Notes under the pieces: generated by a model
Seen by the model: only the letters and a program-made list of their open reading frames with translations
What the model was told of the DNA's origin: nothing
Databases searched by the model: none
In this document: positions 22,843-31,277 of the stretch, one piece after another
Layout: the number at the start of each line of letters is the position of its first letter
Numbering within the stretch: the first letter of the stretch is position 1
Made by a program: the position numbers and the translations under genes
Assembly: GCA_964570525.1 (NCBI GenBank)
Contig: CAZMYO010000007.1
Location: forward strand, 1 to 63,917
Direction: 5' to 3'
Length of the DNA stretch: 63,917 bases
Source: CAZMYO01 sp964570525
GTDB lineage: Bacteria; Patescibacteriota; Patescibacteriia; Magasanikbacterales; GWA2-37-8

Positions 22843-23877
22843 TTACCAATCAAGCGTTCCACCGGTTTTGTATTCGGTAACGCGGGTTTCAAAGAAATTC
22901 TTTTCTTTATTTAGGTCGATGGCCTCGCTCATCCAGGGAAAAGGGTTGGGGGTGTTGTATTGAAGCGGAAGAGCCACGCGCGCCAGGCGCCGGTCGGCAA
23001 TGTACTCAATGTATTTGCGGAAACCGTCGGCGTTCATGCCAAAAATCCCTTTCGGGAAGACCTCGCTCGCAAATTTGGCTTCAAGGTCAACGGCTTGCCG
23101 CACCAGATCAATAGCGTGGGTTTGAAACTCGGGTGTCCAGAGTTCCGGCTGCTCTTCTTTGATAGTGTTGATGATGTTGATGCCAAAATTGAGGTGCTGG
23201 GACTCGTCGCGCATGATGTATTGGATTTGTTCGGCGCTGCCAATCATTTTGTTTTGGCGTTGGAAACCGAACATTACCGCAAACGAGCTGTAGAAGAATA
23301 TCCCTTCAAGCACCAACGAGAACACAATCATGTTTTCCAGGAATTTTTGGTCGTTGGCAAAGCTGCCGGTCTTAAAATCGGGGTTAAAGATTCCTTCGTT
23401 AAAACTCAAGATGAAAGCATCCTTGTCATAAATGGCATCCACCTCGCGGTACATGTTGAAAATTTCGCCTTCATTGAGCCCTAAACTTTCTACAATATAC
23501 TGATAAGAATGGGTGTGAATCGCTTCCTCATAGGCTTGGCGCAAAAGATACATGCGGCATTCCGGGGAAGAGATATGGCGGTACATGGCAAGGACGACGT
23601 TGTTCGCGGCAATAGAATCGGCGGTGGTAAAAAATCCCAAAACCGTTTTAAAGGCCTTGCGCTCGTCTTCGTTTAAAAAGGTGGGTGATTTCCACTGCTC
23701 GATATCTTTCTGCATGCTAACCTCGGTAGGGAGCCAATGGTTGGCGTTGCCGGCGTTGTAGGCGTCCCAAGCAAAGGTGTGGCGCATGGGGTAGAGCTGA
23801 ATCACATCGGCATCAACGCCATTAATGACACGGCGTTTGTTGATGTCAACTTTTTCGGTGGTTTTGGTGATGGGCAT
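22843..23877 (-). CDS. nrdB: Class Ia ribonucleotide reductase small subunit
   Basis: 344 residues. The subunit houses the di-iron tyrosyl radical that powers reduction of ribonucleotides. The iron ligands fit AADSIAANN, YEEAIHTHSY (Glu, His and the radical Tyr), the middle Glu in LVLEGIFFYSSF, and MRDESQHLNFG. The C-terminal tail GGTLDW would dock into NrdA. It lies 95 nt after nrdA. Because this class needs oxygen to make its radical, the cell probably meets oxygen at times. Confidence 0.95.
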   Translation of the reverse strand: MPITKTTEKVDINKRRVINGVDADVIQLYPMRHTFAWDAYNAGNANHWLPTEVSMQKDIEQWKSPTFLNEDERKAFKTVLGFFTTADSIAANNVVLAMYRHISSPECRMYLLRQAYEEAIHTHSYQYIVESLGLNEGEIFNMYREVDAIYDKDAFILSFNEGIFNPDFKTGSFANDQKFLENMIVFSLVLEGIFFYSSFAVMFGFQRQNKMIGSAEQIQYIMRDESQHLNFGINIINTIKEEQPELWTPEFQTHAIDLVRQAVDLEAKFASEVFPKGIFGMNADGFRKYIEYIADRRLARVALPLQYNTPNPFPWMSEAIDLNKEKNFFETRVTEYKTGGTLDW

Positions 23878-23879
23878 AC

Positions 23880-23972
23880 GGTGAAGTATTATGAATTAAG
23901 AATTAAGGACGTGATCGAAACAGATTGATCGTGGTGTCGTTCGTTCCATAATTCATTATTCTTTATTCAAAA
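23880..23972. repeat. Heptanucleotide-periodic GAATTAA/ATTC element
   Basis: GAATTAAGAATTAA and, inverted, ATTCATTATTCTTTATTCAAA show 7-nt spacing; the element lies between nrdA and nrdB. Confidence 0.55.
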
Positions 23973-26774
23973 TTACCCTTGGCACGATTCACAGCTGGGG
24001 TCGTTGATAGCGCAGGCTTTTATATTACTCGCCGGAGTAGTCGCTGTGGCGGCGGTGACAAAGGCCTGGGCTGGCGCGTCGAATTTTCTGGTGTGGGTAG
24101 AGCCGTATTCAGCGGTGCTCACAGTGGATTTTTCTACTTGAGAAGCGGCGAGCGAGCGCAGGTAATAGGTGGTCTTGAGGCCCGTCTCCCAGGCGTACAT
24201 ATAAACATCGCTCAACTCTTTACCCGAGGTGCTCTTGAAGTAGATATTAAGAGACTGGCTTTGGTCAATCCATTTGGCGCGATGGGCGGCCGACTTAATG
24301 AGCCAGCGCGGGTTGATTTCAAAAACTTCTTTGTATTTGGCGCGAATGTGTTCGGGGATTTCGGAAATGCCGGCGATGCTTCCATCGTGGTATTTTATTT
24401 TACCGAGCATTTCAAAGTCCCACAGACCAAGGCCTTTAAGATCTTCTACCAAATACGGATTGATGACAATGAAGTCGCCGGCTTGGTTTGATTTTACGTA
24501 GATATTTTTGTAGATCGGTTCGATGGTAGGGATGCAGCCGACAATGTTGGCGGTGGTGGCGGTGGGAGCGATGGCCAAGCAGTTGGAGTTTCTCATGCCA
24601 TATTCTTTGATTGCCGCCCGAACCACGTTCCAATCCAACCTGCTTTCGCGCGAGACATCAATTCTCTCCCCCCGTTCTTGTTCCAAGAGGTCGATGGTAT
24701 CAAGCGGTAAGATTCCCCGGTCCCATTTTGAGCCACGGAAGGTCTGGTAAGCCCCCCGTTCTTTGGCGAGCTCGGTCGAGGCCAAAAGAGCGTAGTAGGA
24801 GACCACCTCCATACTATAGTCGGCAAAATGTACGCATTCGTCGGAATCAAAATTGACACCCAAAGCATACAGAGCATCTTGGAAGCCGCGGATACCAAGC
24901 CCGACCGGCCGGTGGCGCAGGTTGGAGCGGCGGGCATCAGCGGTGGGATAATAGTTAATATCAATCACGTTGTCGAGCAGGCGCATGGCAACAGCGACAA
25001 CCTCGGCCACCAAAGCGACATCAAATTGCTGGTTCGTAATAAATTTGGCGAAGTTAAGCGACCCCAAGTTACAGACCGCGGTTTCTTCTTCGGAAGTGTT
25101 CAGGGTAATTTCGGTGCACAGATTGGAATTATGAATAACCCCCACGTGATCTTGCGGAGAGCGGATGTTGGACGGGTCTTTGAAAGTAATCCAGGGGTGG
25201 CCGGTTTCAAAAAGCATGGCCAGCATTTTTTTCCAGAGATCCCGCGCCCTCATTTTTTTGAAAAGCGCGATTTTGCCCTCGGCGGCCAGCCGCTCATAGC
25301 GGTTGTAACGCTCCTCAAACTTTTTACCGTAAATATGGTGCAGGTCCGGAACTTCTTCCGGTGAAAAGAGCGTCCAATCGCCGTCTTCCCGAACCCGTTT
25401 CATAAACAAGTCGGGGATCCAGTTGGCGGTATCCATGTCATGAGTGCGGCGGCGCTCATCGCCAGTATTTTTGCGGAGCTCGAGAAAAGATTCGATATCG
25501 TAATGCCAGGTCTCCAGGTAAACACAAGCGGCTCCACGGCGACGGCCGCTTCGGTTGATGGCCACCGTAACGTCATTGGCAATTTTTAGGAATGGGATAA
25601 CGCCCTGGCTCTCGACGCCCGTACCCTGAATGAACGCTCCGGTACCGCGGATGTTAGTCCAGTCGGTGCCGATTCCTCCCGACCACTTGGATAGCTGGGC
25701 GTTGTCGGAGTAGGTTTTAAAGATGTTGTCTAAGGAATCGGAAACAGTGTTAAGGTAGCAGGAACTTAATTGGGGTTTAGGGGTGCCCGCGTGAAACAAG
25801 GTGGGAGTCGAAGGGGTGTAGAGCATCTTGGACATGATTTCGTAGAACTTTATGGTGTATTCGAGCCGGTTCTGTTTTTCGTCAATGGCCGTGCCCATGG
25901 CGATGCGCATCCAGAAAGCCTGGGGTGTTTCCAAGACTTGTTTAGTAGCGTAATCGGCTACAAAATAGCGATCGTATACCGTTTGGAGGCCCAAATATAT
26001 GAATAAGTCATCGCGTTCAATAACCAACGCTTGGCTAAGCCTTTCCAAATCAAAAGCCAGGAGCTTTGGGTCAAGCCGATTTATTTCTACGCCGCGCTTA
26101 ATGTTTTTGATGAAGGCTTCGCGATATTGTTTATCAAGTTCGGAGAAGCTTATGCGGTCTGGGCCGATTGCTTCGGTATAGTTAATATTAAGAAGAAGCC
26201 GAGCGGCTACCCTGGAGTAGGCCGGGTCCTGTTCAATCATGGCGCGGGTGGTGAGAATGAGGGCGCGGGCGATGTCGGTGGTTTTAATGCCCTCATAGAG
26301 CTCGGAACGGCACTGGGTGAGAATCGCTTCGCTATCAACACTCGCTTCGAGCCCGCGGACGGCAAAGCCGAGAGACTTTCTAAGCTTGTCCATAGAGAAG
26401 TTCTCGGTTTTTCCCGACCGCTTTATTACCGAGAGATCGTTTTTTTCAATTTTTTCTTGAATTTCTTTCTTTTTTTCTTCGCGCACTTTAGTATGTTCGT
26501 AGCGATAAAGGATGTAGGCTTTGGCGACATCAAAAAACCCCCCTTGCATGAGTTCCCGCTCCACAAAATCCTGAACGTTTTCTACCGCCGGTATATTCTC
26601 ATAAAAAAAACTTTCTAAATTTTTTATTACTCGTTCGGTTAACAGCGTAATTTTTTCAACGTCGGCGCTGCCGCGAGTTTCTTGAAAAGCTTTGTGTATG
26701 GCCAGGCTAATTTTATCTGGAGTAAAGTCAACGAGACTGCCGTTGCGCTTTTTAATTTTTTGAATGATTGCCAT
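23973..26774 (-). CDS. nrdA: Class Ia ribonucleotide reductase large subunit
   Basis: 933 residues. Two ATP-cone regulatory domains fill about 1-95 and 115-210 (IQKIKKRNGSLVDF; VIKRSGKTENFSMDKL). The catalytic barrel has STPTLFHAGTPKPQLSSCYL, NRSGRRRGAACVYLE, the NLCTEI active-site segment and APTATTANIVG. The C-terminal tail ends CAINDPSCESCQG, with the CxxC used for re-reduction by thioredoxin-like proteins. No SD. The upstream region has a TATAAT, a DnaA box and an inverted repeat. Confidence 0.96.
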   Translation of the reverse strand: MAIIQKIKKRNGSLVDFTPDKISLAIHKAFQETRGSADVEKITLLTERVIKNLESFFYENIPAVENVQDFVERELMQGGFFDVAKAYILYRYEHTKVREEKKKEIQEKIEKNDLSVIKRSGKTENFSMDKLRKSLGFAVRGLEASVDSEAILTQCRSELYEGIKTTDIARALILTTRAMIEQDPAYSRVAARLLLNINYTEAIGPDRISFSELDKQYREAFIKNIKRGVEINRLDPKLLAFDLERLSQALVIERDDLFIYLGLQTVYDRYFVADYATKQVLETPQAFWMRIAMGTAIDEKQNRLEYTIKFYEIMSKMLYTPSTPTLFHAGTPKPQLSSCYLNTVSDSLDNIFKTYSDNAQLSKWSGGIGTDWTNIRGTGAFIQGTGVESQGVIPFLKIANDVTVAINRSGRRRGAACVYLETWHYDIESFLELRKNTGDERRRTHDMDTANWIPDLFMKRVREDGDWTLFSPEEVPDLHHIYGKKFEERYNRYERLAAEGKIALFKKMRARDLWKKMLAMLFETGHPWITFKDPSNIRSPQDHVGVIHNSNLCTEITLNTSEEETAVCNLGSLNFAKFITNQQFDVALVAEVVAVAMRLLDNVIDINYYPTADARRSNLRHRPVGLGIRGFQDALYALGVNFDSDECVHFADYSMEVVSYYALLASTELAKERGAYQTFRGSKWDRGILPLDTIDLLEQERGERIDVSRESRLDWNVVRAAIKEYGMRNSNCLAIAPTATTANIVGCIPTIEPIYKNIYVKSNQAGDFIVINPYLVEDLKGLGLWDFEMLGKIKYHDGSIAGISEIPEHIRAKYKEVFEINPRWLIKSAAHRAKWIDQSQSLNIYFKSTSGKELSDVYMYAWETGLKTTYYLRSLAASQVEKSTVSTAEYGSTHTRKFDAPAQAFVTAATATTPASNIKACAINDPSCESCQG

Positions 26775-26826
26775 ACAGTAATAAAAATTATAAATAGTGA
26801 TTTTGTTTCTTATTATTCAACCCTAG

Positions 26827-26885
26827 TAATTATAGCACACACTATGGGTAGTGGTCTACCTGTGGATAACATACTACCCGTGTGA
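26827..26885 (-). promoter_or_regulatory. nrdA promoter with DnaA box and inverted repeat
   Basis: On the minus strand TATAAT (about 26837-26832) is preceded by the palindrome CACTACCCATAGTG in the spacer and by a perfect DnaA box TTATCCACA (about 26865-26873). GGGTAGT and ACTACCC form an inverted repeat bracketing the box. This suggests DnaA- or NrdR-type control; which protein binds is not shown. Confidence 0.5.
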
Positions 26886-26904
26886 TTTTATGCCAGCAAG
26901 CTAA

Positions 26905-26940
26905 AAACGCCCCGATAGCCATCGGAGCGCCTTGTTTTTA
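26905..26940 (-). terminator. uppS terminator
   Basis: On the minus strand GGCGCTCCGAT-GGCT-ATCGGGGCG is followed by TTTTT. Confidence 0.8.
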
Positions 26941-26941
26941 A

Positions 26942-27646
26942 TCATTTTCCTAGGCGGCGTTCGGTTTTTTCAAAGTTTTTGAGGGCGGAGGCAAACTCTG
27001 TCTCGGAAAAATCCGGCCAGAGGTTGGGGCTAAAGTAGAGCTGGGCGTTGGCGGTATCCCACATCATGAATCCGGTAGAGAGATGCGACTCGTTGCCGGT
27101 TCTAATTACCAAATCAACTGGCGGCAAGTCCTTGGTGTACAGATTATCCTTAATAAGAGCTTCGGTAACTTCTGTTTTAGGACTTTCTTTTGCCAGACGG
27201 ACCATTTTTTTCACGGCCGAGGCCATTTCTTCGGTGCCATTGTAGGCCAGGAGAATAGTAAGCGTGTGTTTTTTATAGTTTTTGGTCGCGGCTGCAGCAA
27301 GTTTAATAGCTTCCCGGCATTCTTTAGGAAAATAACGCGGCCAGAGCCCCAGAACTTGGATTTTGACTTGATTTTGGTGGACAAGTTTTGCTTTAGCGAT
27401 TTTTTTAAAGTACAAGGTAAACAGTTTAAACAAAAAATTGATTTCCAGGGGCTCGCGTTTGGTTACGTTGTTTATGGAAGCGCCCCAAAAGGTAAGATAG
27501 GGAACCCCGAGTTTTATGGCCGCGGTTAAAATTTTTTCAGTAGTTTTTGCTCCGGCGCGATGGCCAAAAAAAGAGGGCAAGTTTTTTTTCTTTGCCCAGC
27601 GGCGGTTGCCGTCGGGGATAATGGCGATGTGGGTGGGGAGGGACAT
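26942..27646 (-). CDS. uppS: Undecaprenyl diphosphate synthase
   Basis: 234 residues. It extends farnesyl diphosphate with isopentenyl units to make the C55 lipid carrier for wall and surface polysaccharide synthesis. HIAIIPDGNRRWAKK holds the catalytic aspartate; GHRAGAKT and DLVIRTGNESHLSTGFMMWDTANAQLYF match family motifs. The second half of the usual RxSGE segment reads RTGNES. The ATG at 27646 lies only 8 nt after tRNA-Ala and has no SD; a longer frame to 27694 would read through the tRNA. Confidence 0.93.
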   Translation of the reverse strand: MSLPTHIAIIPDGNRRWAKKKNLPSFFGHRAGAKTTEKILTAAIKLGVPYLTFWGASINNVTKREPLEINFLFKLFTLYFKKIAKAKLVHQNQVKIQVLGLWPRYFPKECREAIKLAAAATKNYKKHTLTILLAYNGTEEMASAVKKMVRLAKESPKTEVTEALIKDNLYTKDLPPVDLVIRTGNESHLSTGFMMWDTANAQLYFSPNLWPDFSETEFASALKNFEKTERRLGK

Positions 27647-27653
27647 AGAGTTG

Positions 27654-27726
27654 TGGACCGATGGGGATTCGAACCCCAGACCCCCGCGTTGCAAACGCGG
27701 TGCTCTACCAGCTGAGCTATCGGCCC
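27654..27726 (-). tRNA. tRNA-Ala (anticodon TGC)
   Basis: Minus strand acceptor GGGCCGA with TCGGTCC + A, a G3:U70 pair, and anticodon loop TTTGCAA in stem CCGCG/CGCGG. It immediately precedes uppS and may be cut from the same transcript. Confidence 0.95.
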
Positions 27727-27729
27727 GTA

Positions 27730-27869
27730 ATAAGTCAAAAGTCTGTAAAGTCGAAAGTCCGTAAAGCGGTGTGATTTACAGTCATAAGAATATACCACAA
27801 TTCACAGGTAAGTCAATGAATGATATACTATGAAAGTCGAAAGTCTATAAAGTCTTAAAGTTAAAAGGT
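27730..27869. repeat. AAAGTCN heptamer element upstream of mgtC
   Basis: AGTCAAAAGTCTGTAAAGTCGAAAGTCCGTAAAG at the left and GAAAGTCGAAAGTCTATAAAGTCTTAAAG at the right have 7-nt periodicity. A TATACT at about 27827 between them may be the mgtC promoter. Confidence 0.7.
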
Positions 27870-27876
27870 AAAATGT

Positions 27877-28317
27877 ATGACCGAGCTTTATTTTTTGGGA
27901 CAATTGGTTCTGGCTGTTTTTTTGGGAGCCATTTTGGGGTGGCAGCGGGTGAGCCGAGGTAAGCCGGCCGGCCCGCGCACCTATGCCCTGGTTACCGCCG
28001 GAGCCGCGTTATTTACGATTCTTTCCGTCTCGGCGTTTAGTCTAAGCGACCCTTCTCGGGTGGCTTCGCAAATTGTGGTGGGAATCGGTTTTTTGGGAGC
28101 GGGAATTATTTTTAAAAAAGACAACCACACCGAAGGCCTCACAACTGCGGCCGGGCTTTGGATAACTGCCGCCATTGGAATGGCAGTGGGAGTGCACTAC
28201 TATCTTTTGGCTGGAGGAACCACGCTTATTATTTTTATTTTATTGACTCTTAACGACCAACGCTTTAAGAAGAGCAATGTGGTGCCGCCAGAAGATAGCG
28301 ACCAGACAGATCGGTAG
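27877..28317 (+). CDS. MgtC/SapB family membrane protein
   Basis: 146 residues with four hydrophobic segments. The family core is present: FLGAILGWQR, GPRTYALVTAGAALFTILS and VGIGFLGAGIIFK, TEGLTTAAGLWITAAIGMAVG. It lacks the C-terminal ACT-like domain of the longer MgtC proteins and ends with a charged tail. MgtC proteins are tied to Mg2+ limitation and to regulation of the ATP synthase in pathogens; the role here is unknown. Confidence 0.9.
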   Translation: MTELYFLGQLVLAVFLGAILGWQRVSRGKPAGPRTYALVTAGAALFTILSVSAFSLSDPSRVASQIVVGIGFLGAGIIFKKDNHTEGLTTAAGLWITAAIGMAVGVHYYLLAGGTTLIIFILLTLNDQRFKKSNVVPPEDSDQTDR

Positions 28318-28326
28318 GTTTCCCCC

Positions 28327-29682
28327 TCAAGGGTGGATTTGATCAGTCCCGAGCGGGCTGGTTTTTTCTTTGCGCGCGATGAGTACAAGCGCCGCGAGAA
28401 TCCACCAGAGCATTGCCAAATCGTTTTTAAAATACGGCACGTCAACTAGTCCGTGGATAATGATTGCGGTAAAAGCGGCGATGAGTCCCGCGCCGAGAAT
28501 TTTATTTTGGTGTCGGTAGATTTTGTAAGCAGTAAGCGCTAGGCAGTAAGCAATAAGCGTGAACGAGAGCATGCCGGCGAGGCCGGTTTCCGTCCAAAAG
28601 TTTAGGAAAATATTGTGCGGGTAGATGAGGCGCTCCAATTCCTTAACATTATAAAAAGGTTTTTGCACTTTGCGGAAAAATTGTCGAATACCCGTTCCCA
28701 AAATAAAATTTTTGGGTGAGGAAACAAGATAGGTCCCAGTATACGACCACAGAGCAAGGCGGTTAGCGCCAGATTGGTTTTTAGCGGTAAGAAGTTGTTG
28801 GGCCAGGGGTGTTAAGGAAAACAGAAGACAAAGAACCGTGAAGCCGCCAACGATTTTTTTATAACCAAGCAACCATCCAAATACCAACATCCCCGCGCCA
28901 ACACCAACCCAGGCCCCGATTGAACGGGAAAGAAGCAGGGTGATAAAGGAGAAGGTGAAGATGAGGCCAAGAATAATTTTTTTGTTTCGGTTATGCTCCC
29001 AGAGCAACAGATAGGCTATTAAGGGAACGATGGGTCCGAGGTAGAGCCCGACTGCGTTTGGCGAAAGAAAAAACGAGGTTACACGTCCGGTTTGAAGAGC
29101 CGTCCAATCAACATTGCCAATGTGCCAGCCGGTAAAGTGCTGGACGATGCCAAATAGCGAGATGCTGAACGTAGAAAGAGCGAGGAACCAGATGAGGTCG
29201 GAGACACTTAAATCCCTCCTAGTAAGGAGGGTGGGGAGGTGTTGGCTAACGCGTGTCGAACACACCCCCACCCTTCTTTCTAGAGGGGAATTTGTTCGGC
29301 CAAGCAACAGCACAAACACCGCCATCGGTTCTAAGAAGTAGGCTCGCCACTGGCCAAGTGACGCGTACCACATGTCGCTCACGAAGATGCTTGCGATTGA
29401 CGCGAGAAAAAACAAAAAACAAAAAACAAAAAAAACTTTGTTGTTGGAGATCAGGTATCGTATGGCGGGCCAGTCGGAGCGGGCGAATTTTATAAGCCAG
29501 ACGAGAAATAAAATTCCGAAAGAGACTTCAAGGAGAGTGGTGGGTAGCGCTCCGACACTGAAGCGGATTAGGTAGGTTGGGAGGGAAATAATAAAAAGTC
29601 CGACGGCAAAACGGAAGCTGTGCCAGGTCAGAGCAATAAGCAATAAGCAATAAGCAATAAGCAACGGGTAGAGAAGCGGCAT
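28327..29682 (-). CDS. O-antigen ligase/Wzy-like polymerase, repeat-invaded
   Basis: 451 residues with about twelve membrane segments and the large periplasmic loop (about 300-345, SYTGTYLVSSPKNFILGTGI) typical of the O-antigen ligase/polymerase family; it probably joins or extends surface glycans. Three parts are repeat-derived: a heptamer TTGCTTA tract near the start giving LLIAYCLLLIA, a second giving LIAYCLALTAYK near 375-388, and a CCCTCC/GGAGGG palindromic pair at about 130-159 giving RTNSPLERRVG ... LPTLLTRRDLS. These lie in membrane helices or a loop and keep the frame. Nudix lies 62 nt upstream. Confidence 0.85.
   Translation of the reverse strand: MPLLYPLLIAYCLLLIALTWHSFRFAVGLFIISLPTYLIRFSVGALPTTLLEVSFGILFLVWLIKFARSDWPAIRYLISNNKVFFVFCFLFFLASIASIFVSDMWYASLGQWRAYFLEPMAVFVLLLGRTNSPLERRVGVCSTRVSQHLPTLLTRRDLSVSDLIWFLALSTFSISLFGIVQHFTGWHIGNVDWTALQTGRVTSFFLSPNAVGLYLGPIVPLIAYLLLWEHNRNKKIILGLIFTFSFITLLLSRSIGAWVGVGAGMLVFGWLLGYKKIVGGFTVLCLLFSLTPLAQQLLTAKNQSGANRLALWSYTGTYLVSSPKNFILGTGIRQFFRKVQKPFYNVKELERLIYPHNIFLNFWTETGLAGMLSFTLIAYCLALTAYKIYRHQNKILGAGLIAAFTAIIIHGLVDVPYFKNDLAMLWWILAALVLIARKEKTSPLGTDQIHP
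29205..29292. repeat. Palindromic repeat pair inside the O-antigen-ligase-like gene
   Basis: CCCTCCTAGTAAGGAGGG and the CCCCACCCTTCTTTCTAGAGGGG unit are the intergenic family of 445-520, here within a reading frame and without stop codons on the coding strand. Confidence 0.8.
29637..29668. repeat. AAGCAAT heptamer tract inside the O-antigen-ligase-like gene
   Basis: About four tandem AAGCAAT units encode LLIAYCLLLIA in the first membrane segment. Related GTATTAT units follow just upstream at 29682-29700. Confidence 0.8.
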
Positions 29683-29744
29683 GTATTATGTATTATGTAT
29701 GTTGGCGGGATGGTTCACGATATTTAATACTTGATACATAATAC

Positions 29745-30293
29745 TTACCACTTAAATTCCCCGCGTTTCAACATCTCATTGAAGCGGATAATATCGTAGG
29801 AGATGAATTCGTTTTCAATGGTTCCATCAAGCGCCATTTCGACTGCTTTAGGAAGAGAGACAAAAACCGACTCAATGTCTTCGCCGCGGTCTTTGGGGAG
29901 AGGGCTCCAGAAAAGTTTTTTTGCGGCAAATAAATAGATCTCCCAAATGAGGGTGCTGGCCGGGGATTTTTTGCGAACCAACTTGATGGTTTTAGCCGAA
30001 TAGCCGGTTTCTTCACGCAGTTCGCGAAGGGCGGCTTTCTTTGGGGTGTCGCCGGGATGGTCCATCCGACCGCCGGGTAAGAACCAGACATTATATTTGT
30101 AGCCTGGGCGGCGCTCTTTAATCATTAAGAGTTCAGCGCGGTCGTTAAAAGCCAGGGTGCTGACGCTGGCTGGCCGTTCGCAGTATTCAAATACCGTGGC
30201 AGTGCCATTTGGCAATATTACGTCGCGTTGCTGTATGTTAAAAATTTTTCCCCGATAGGCGGTCGTAAGTCTGCCGAGTTTGATTTTTTTCAT
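29745..30293 (-). CDS. Nudix hydrolase (ADP-ribose pyrophosphatase-like)
   Basis: 182 residues from MKKIKLGRLTTAYRGK. The Nudix box is GGRMDHPGDTPKKAALRELREETGY (about 84-108) with REL-REE-TG intact, although the first glutamate of the box is replaced by aspartate. The N-terminal strand pattern (FNIQQRDVILPNGTATVFEY) matches ADP-ribose/nucleoside-diphosphate-sugar hydrolases. Start chosen at 30293; a longer frame to 30350 overlaps the preceding small gene. It probably precedes the O-antigen-ligase-like gene in one transcript. Confidence 0.87.
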   Translation of the reverse strand: MKKIKLGRLTTAYRGKIFNIQQRDVILPNGTATVFEYCERPASVSTLAFNDRAELLMIKERRPGYKYNVWFLPGGRMDHPGDTPKKAALRELREETGYSAKTIKLVRKKSPASTLIWEIYLFAAKKLFWSPLPKDRGEDIESVFVSLPKAVEMALDGTIENEFISYDIIRFNEMLKRGEFKW

Positions 30294-30321
30294 AGGTGAG
30301 TCAAAATGGCGGGGGTTATTT

Positions 30322-30522
30322 TCAGCCACCCCCGGGGCTACGTAGTCCATCTTTAATTCTTTGCCAGTCTCGGCGCGAGAGGCGGACGATTTGTTCGCGC
30401 CGGCAAAGAGAGCAGCGGATTGGCACTTCCAGGTGATTTTCCGAAGGCGCCTCTGGCAGTATTCCGTTAAAAGTTCTGGTCGCGCAGCATCCCGGGCAGT
30501 AGGAGCTCATGTTGAAGTTCAT
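30322..30522 (-). CDS. Small zinc-ribbon-like protein, SD-led
   Basis: 66 residues beginning MNFNMSSYCPGCCATRTF. CPGC (9-12) and CSLC (about 37-40) can form one zinc ribbon, followed by a basic tail RREQIVRLSRRDWQR. GGGGGGACC precedes the ATG. It ends 28 nt before the Nudix start, with a GGGGGT/AACCCCC hairpin spanning the stop codon. No TTGACA promoter found; the upstream 120 nt includes a GTGGG/CCCAC hairpin. Function unknown. Confidence 0.65.
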   Translation of the reverse strand: MNFNMSSYCPGCCATRTFNGILPEAPSENHLEVPIRCSLCRREQIVRLSRRDWQRIKDGLRSPGGG

Positions 30523-30642
30523 GGTCCCCCCTTTTTGACCGCTCAATCATGGTCGTTTAGAAGCTCTTGTTTAAAAGATGTGGGCAGCATTACCCACGCT
30601 TACTACAGTATCACAGACCAGCGCTCGTAGCCAGCTTGATTT

Positions 30643-31248
30643 TTATTTTTTTAAAGCTATTTTTTTGATAACGAAACCCGCGGTCAAAACCAGGGCCATA
30701 ATGACGGCCACAATTTCAATTTTTTTTATCCAAAATTGTATCCCGTCCCACACCTGTCCGAAAAAATAACCCAGCGTCAGATATACCGCCGCGCTCACAA
30801 AAGCGCCCAGGATATTAAAGAAGAAGAATTTTTTTGAGGACATTTTGGAAAGCCCGGCGATGACGGGAACAATCGGACGAATTGGCCCAATGAAACGAGC
30901 CAGAATAACGCTTTTGTCTCCATGTTGGTGAAAAAACTCTTCACCTTTTTTTAAGTATTCAAGTTTAAATATTTTATGATCTTCTCGGAACCAAGCCGCC
31001 CCCCGTTTTCCTAACAAGAAACTAAGGGTGTCGCCAATTATTCCACCCAAGGCCGCGACCCACAGCGCGTCGCCCGGATCAAGTATTTTTTGTGAAACCA
31101 AGAAACCGGTAAAAATAAGCACCGTCGTGCCAGGGACGGCGAGGCCGATGAAGGCGATTGATTCTAAAATACAAATAAATAAAATAAGCCAGTATATCCA
31201 CCGACCCCAGTGTTCAATCGTGGGGAGAAAATGGTTTAAAAATTCCAC
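30643..31248 (-). CDS. DedA family membrane protein
   Basis: 201 residues. DedA proteins are flippases or exchangers implicated in recycling of undecaprenyl phosphate and other lipids. The signature ARFIGPIRPIVPVIAGLSKM (about 116-135) and GLAVPGTTVLIFTGFLVSQ, GGIIGDTLSFLLGKRG are in place with five hydrophobic segments. It is the third gene of an msrB-DoxX-dedA run with gaps of 31 and 29 nt. Confidence 0.92.
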   Translation of the reverse strand: MEFLNHFLPTIEHWGRWIYWLILFICILESIAFIGLAVPGTTVLIFTGFLVSQKILDPGDALWVAALGGIIGDTLSFLLGKRGAAWFREDHKIFKLEYLKKGEEFFHQHGDKSVILARFIGPIRPIVPVIAGLSKMSSKKFFFFNILGAFVSAAVYLTLGYFFGQVWDGIQFWIKKIEIVAVIMALVLTAGFVIKKIALKK

Positions 31249-31277
31249 ATTCAGTTGGTTTATTGTGTTATGAATAG

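Noticed and set aside
23973..26774. Alternative genetic code (TGA as Gly or Trp, as in some CPR groups)
   Set aside because: Several genes end at TGA at the expected length (for example pncA and the 30322 gene), and conserved positions in NrdA and others need no recoding.
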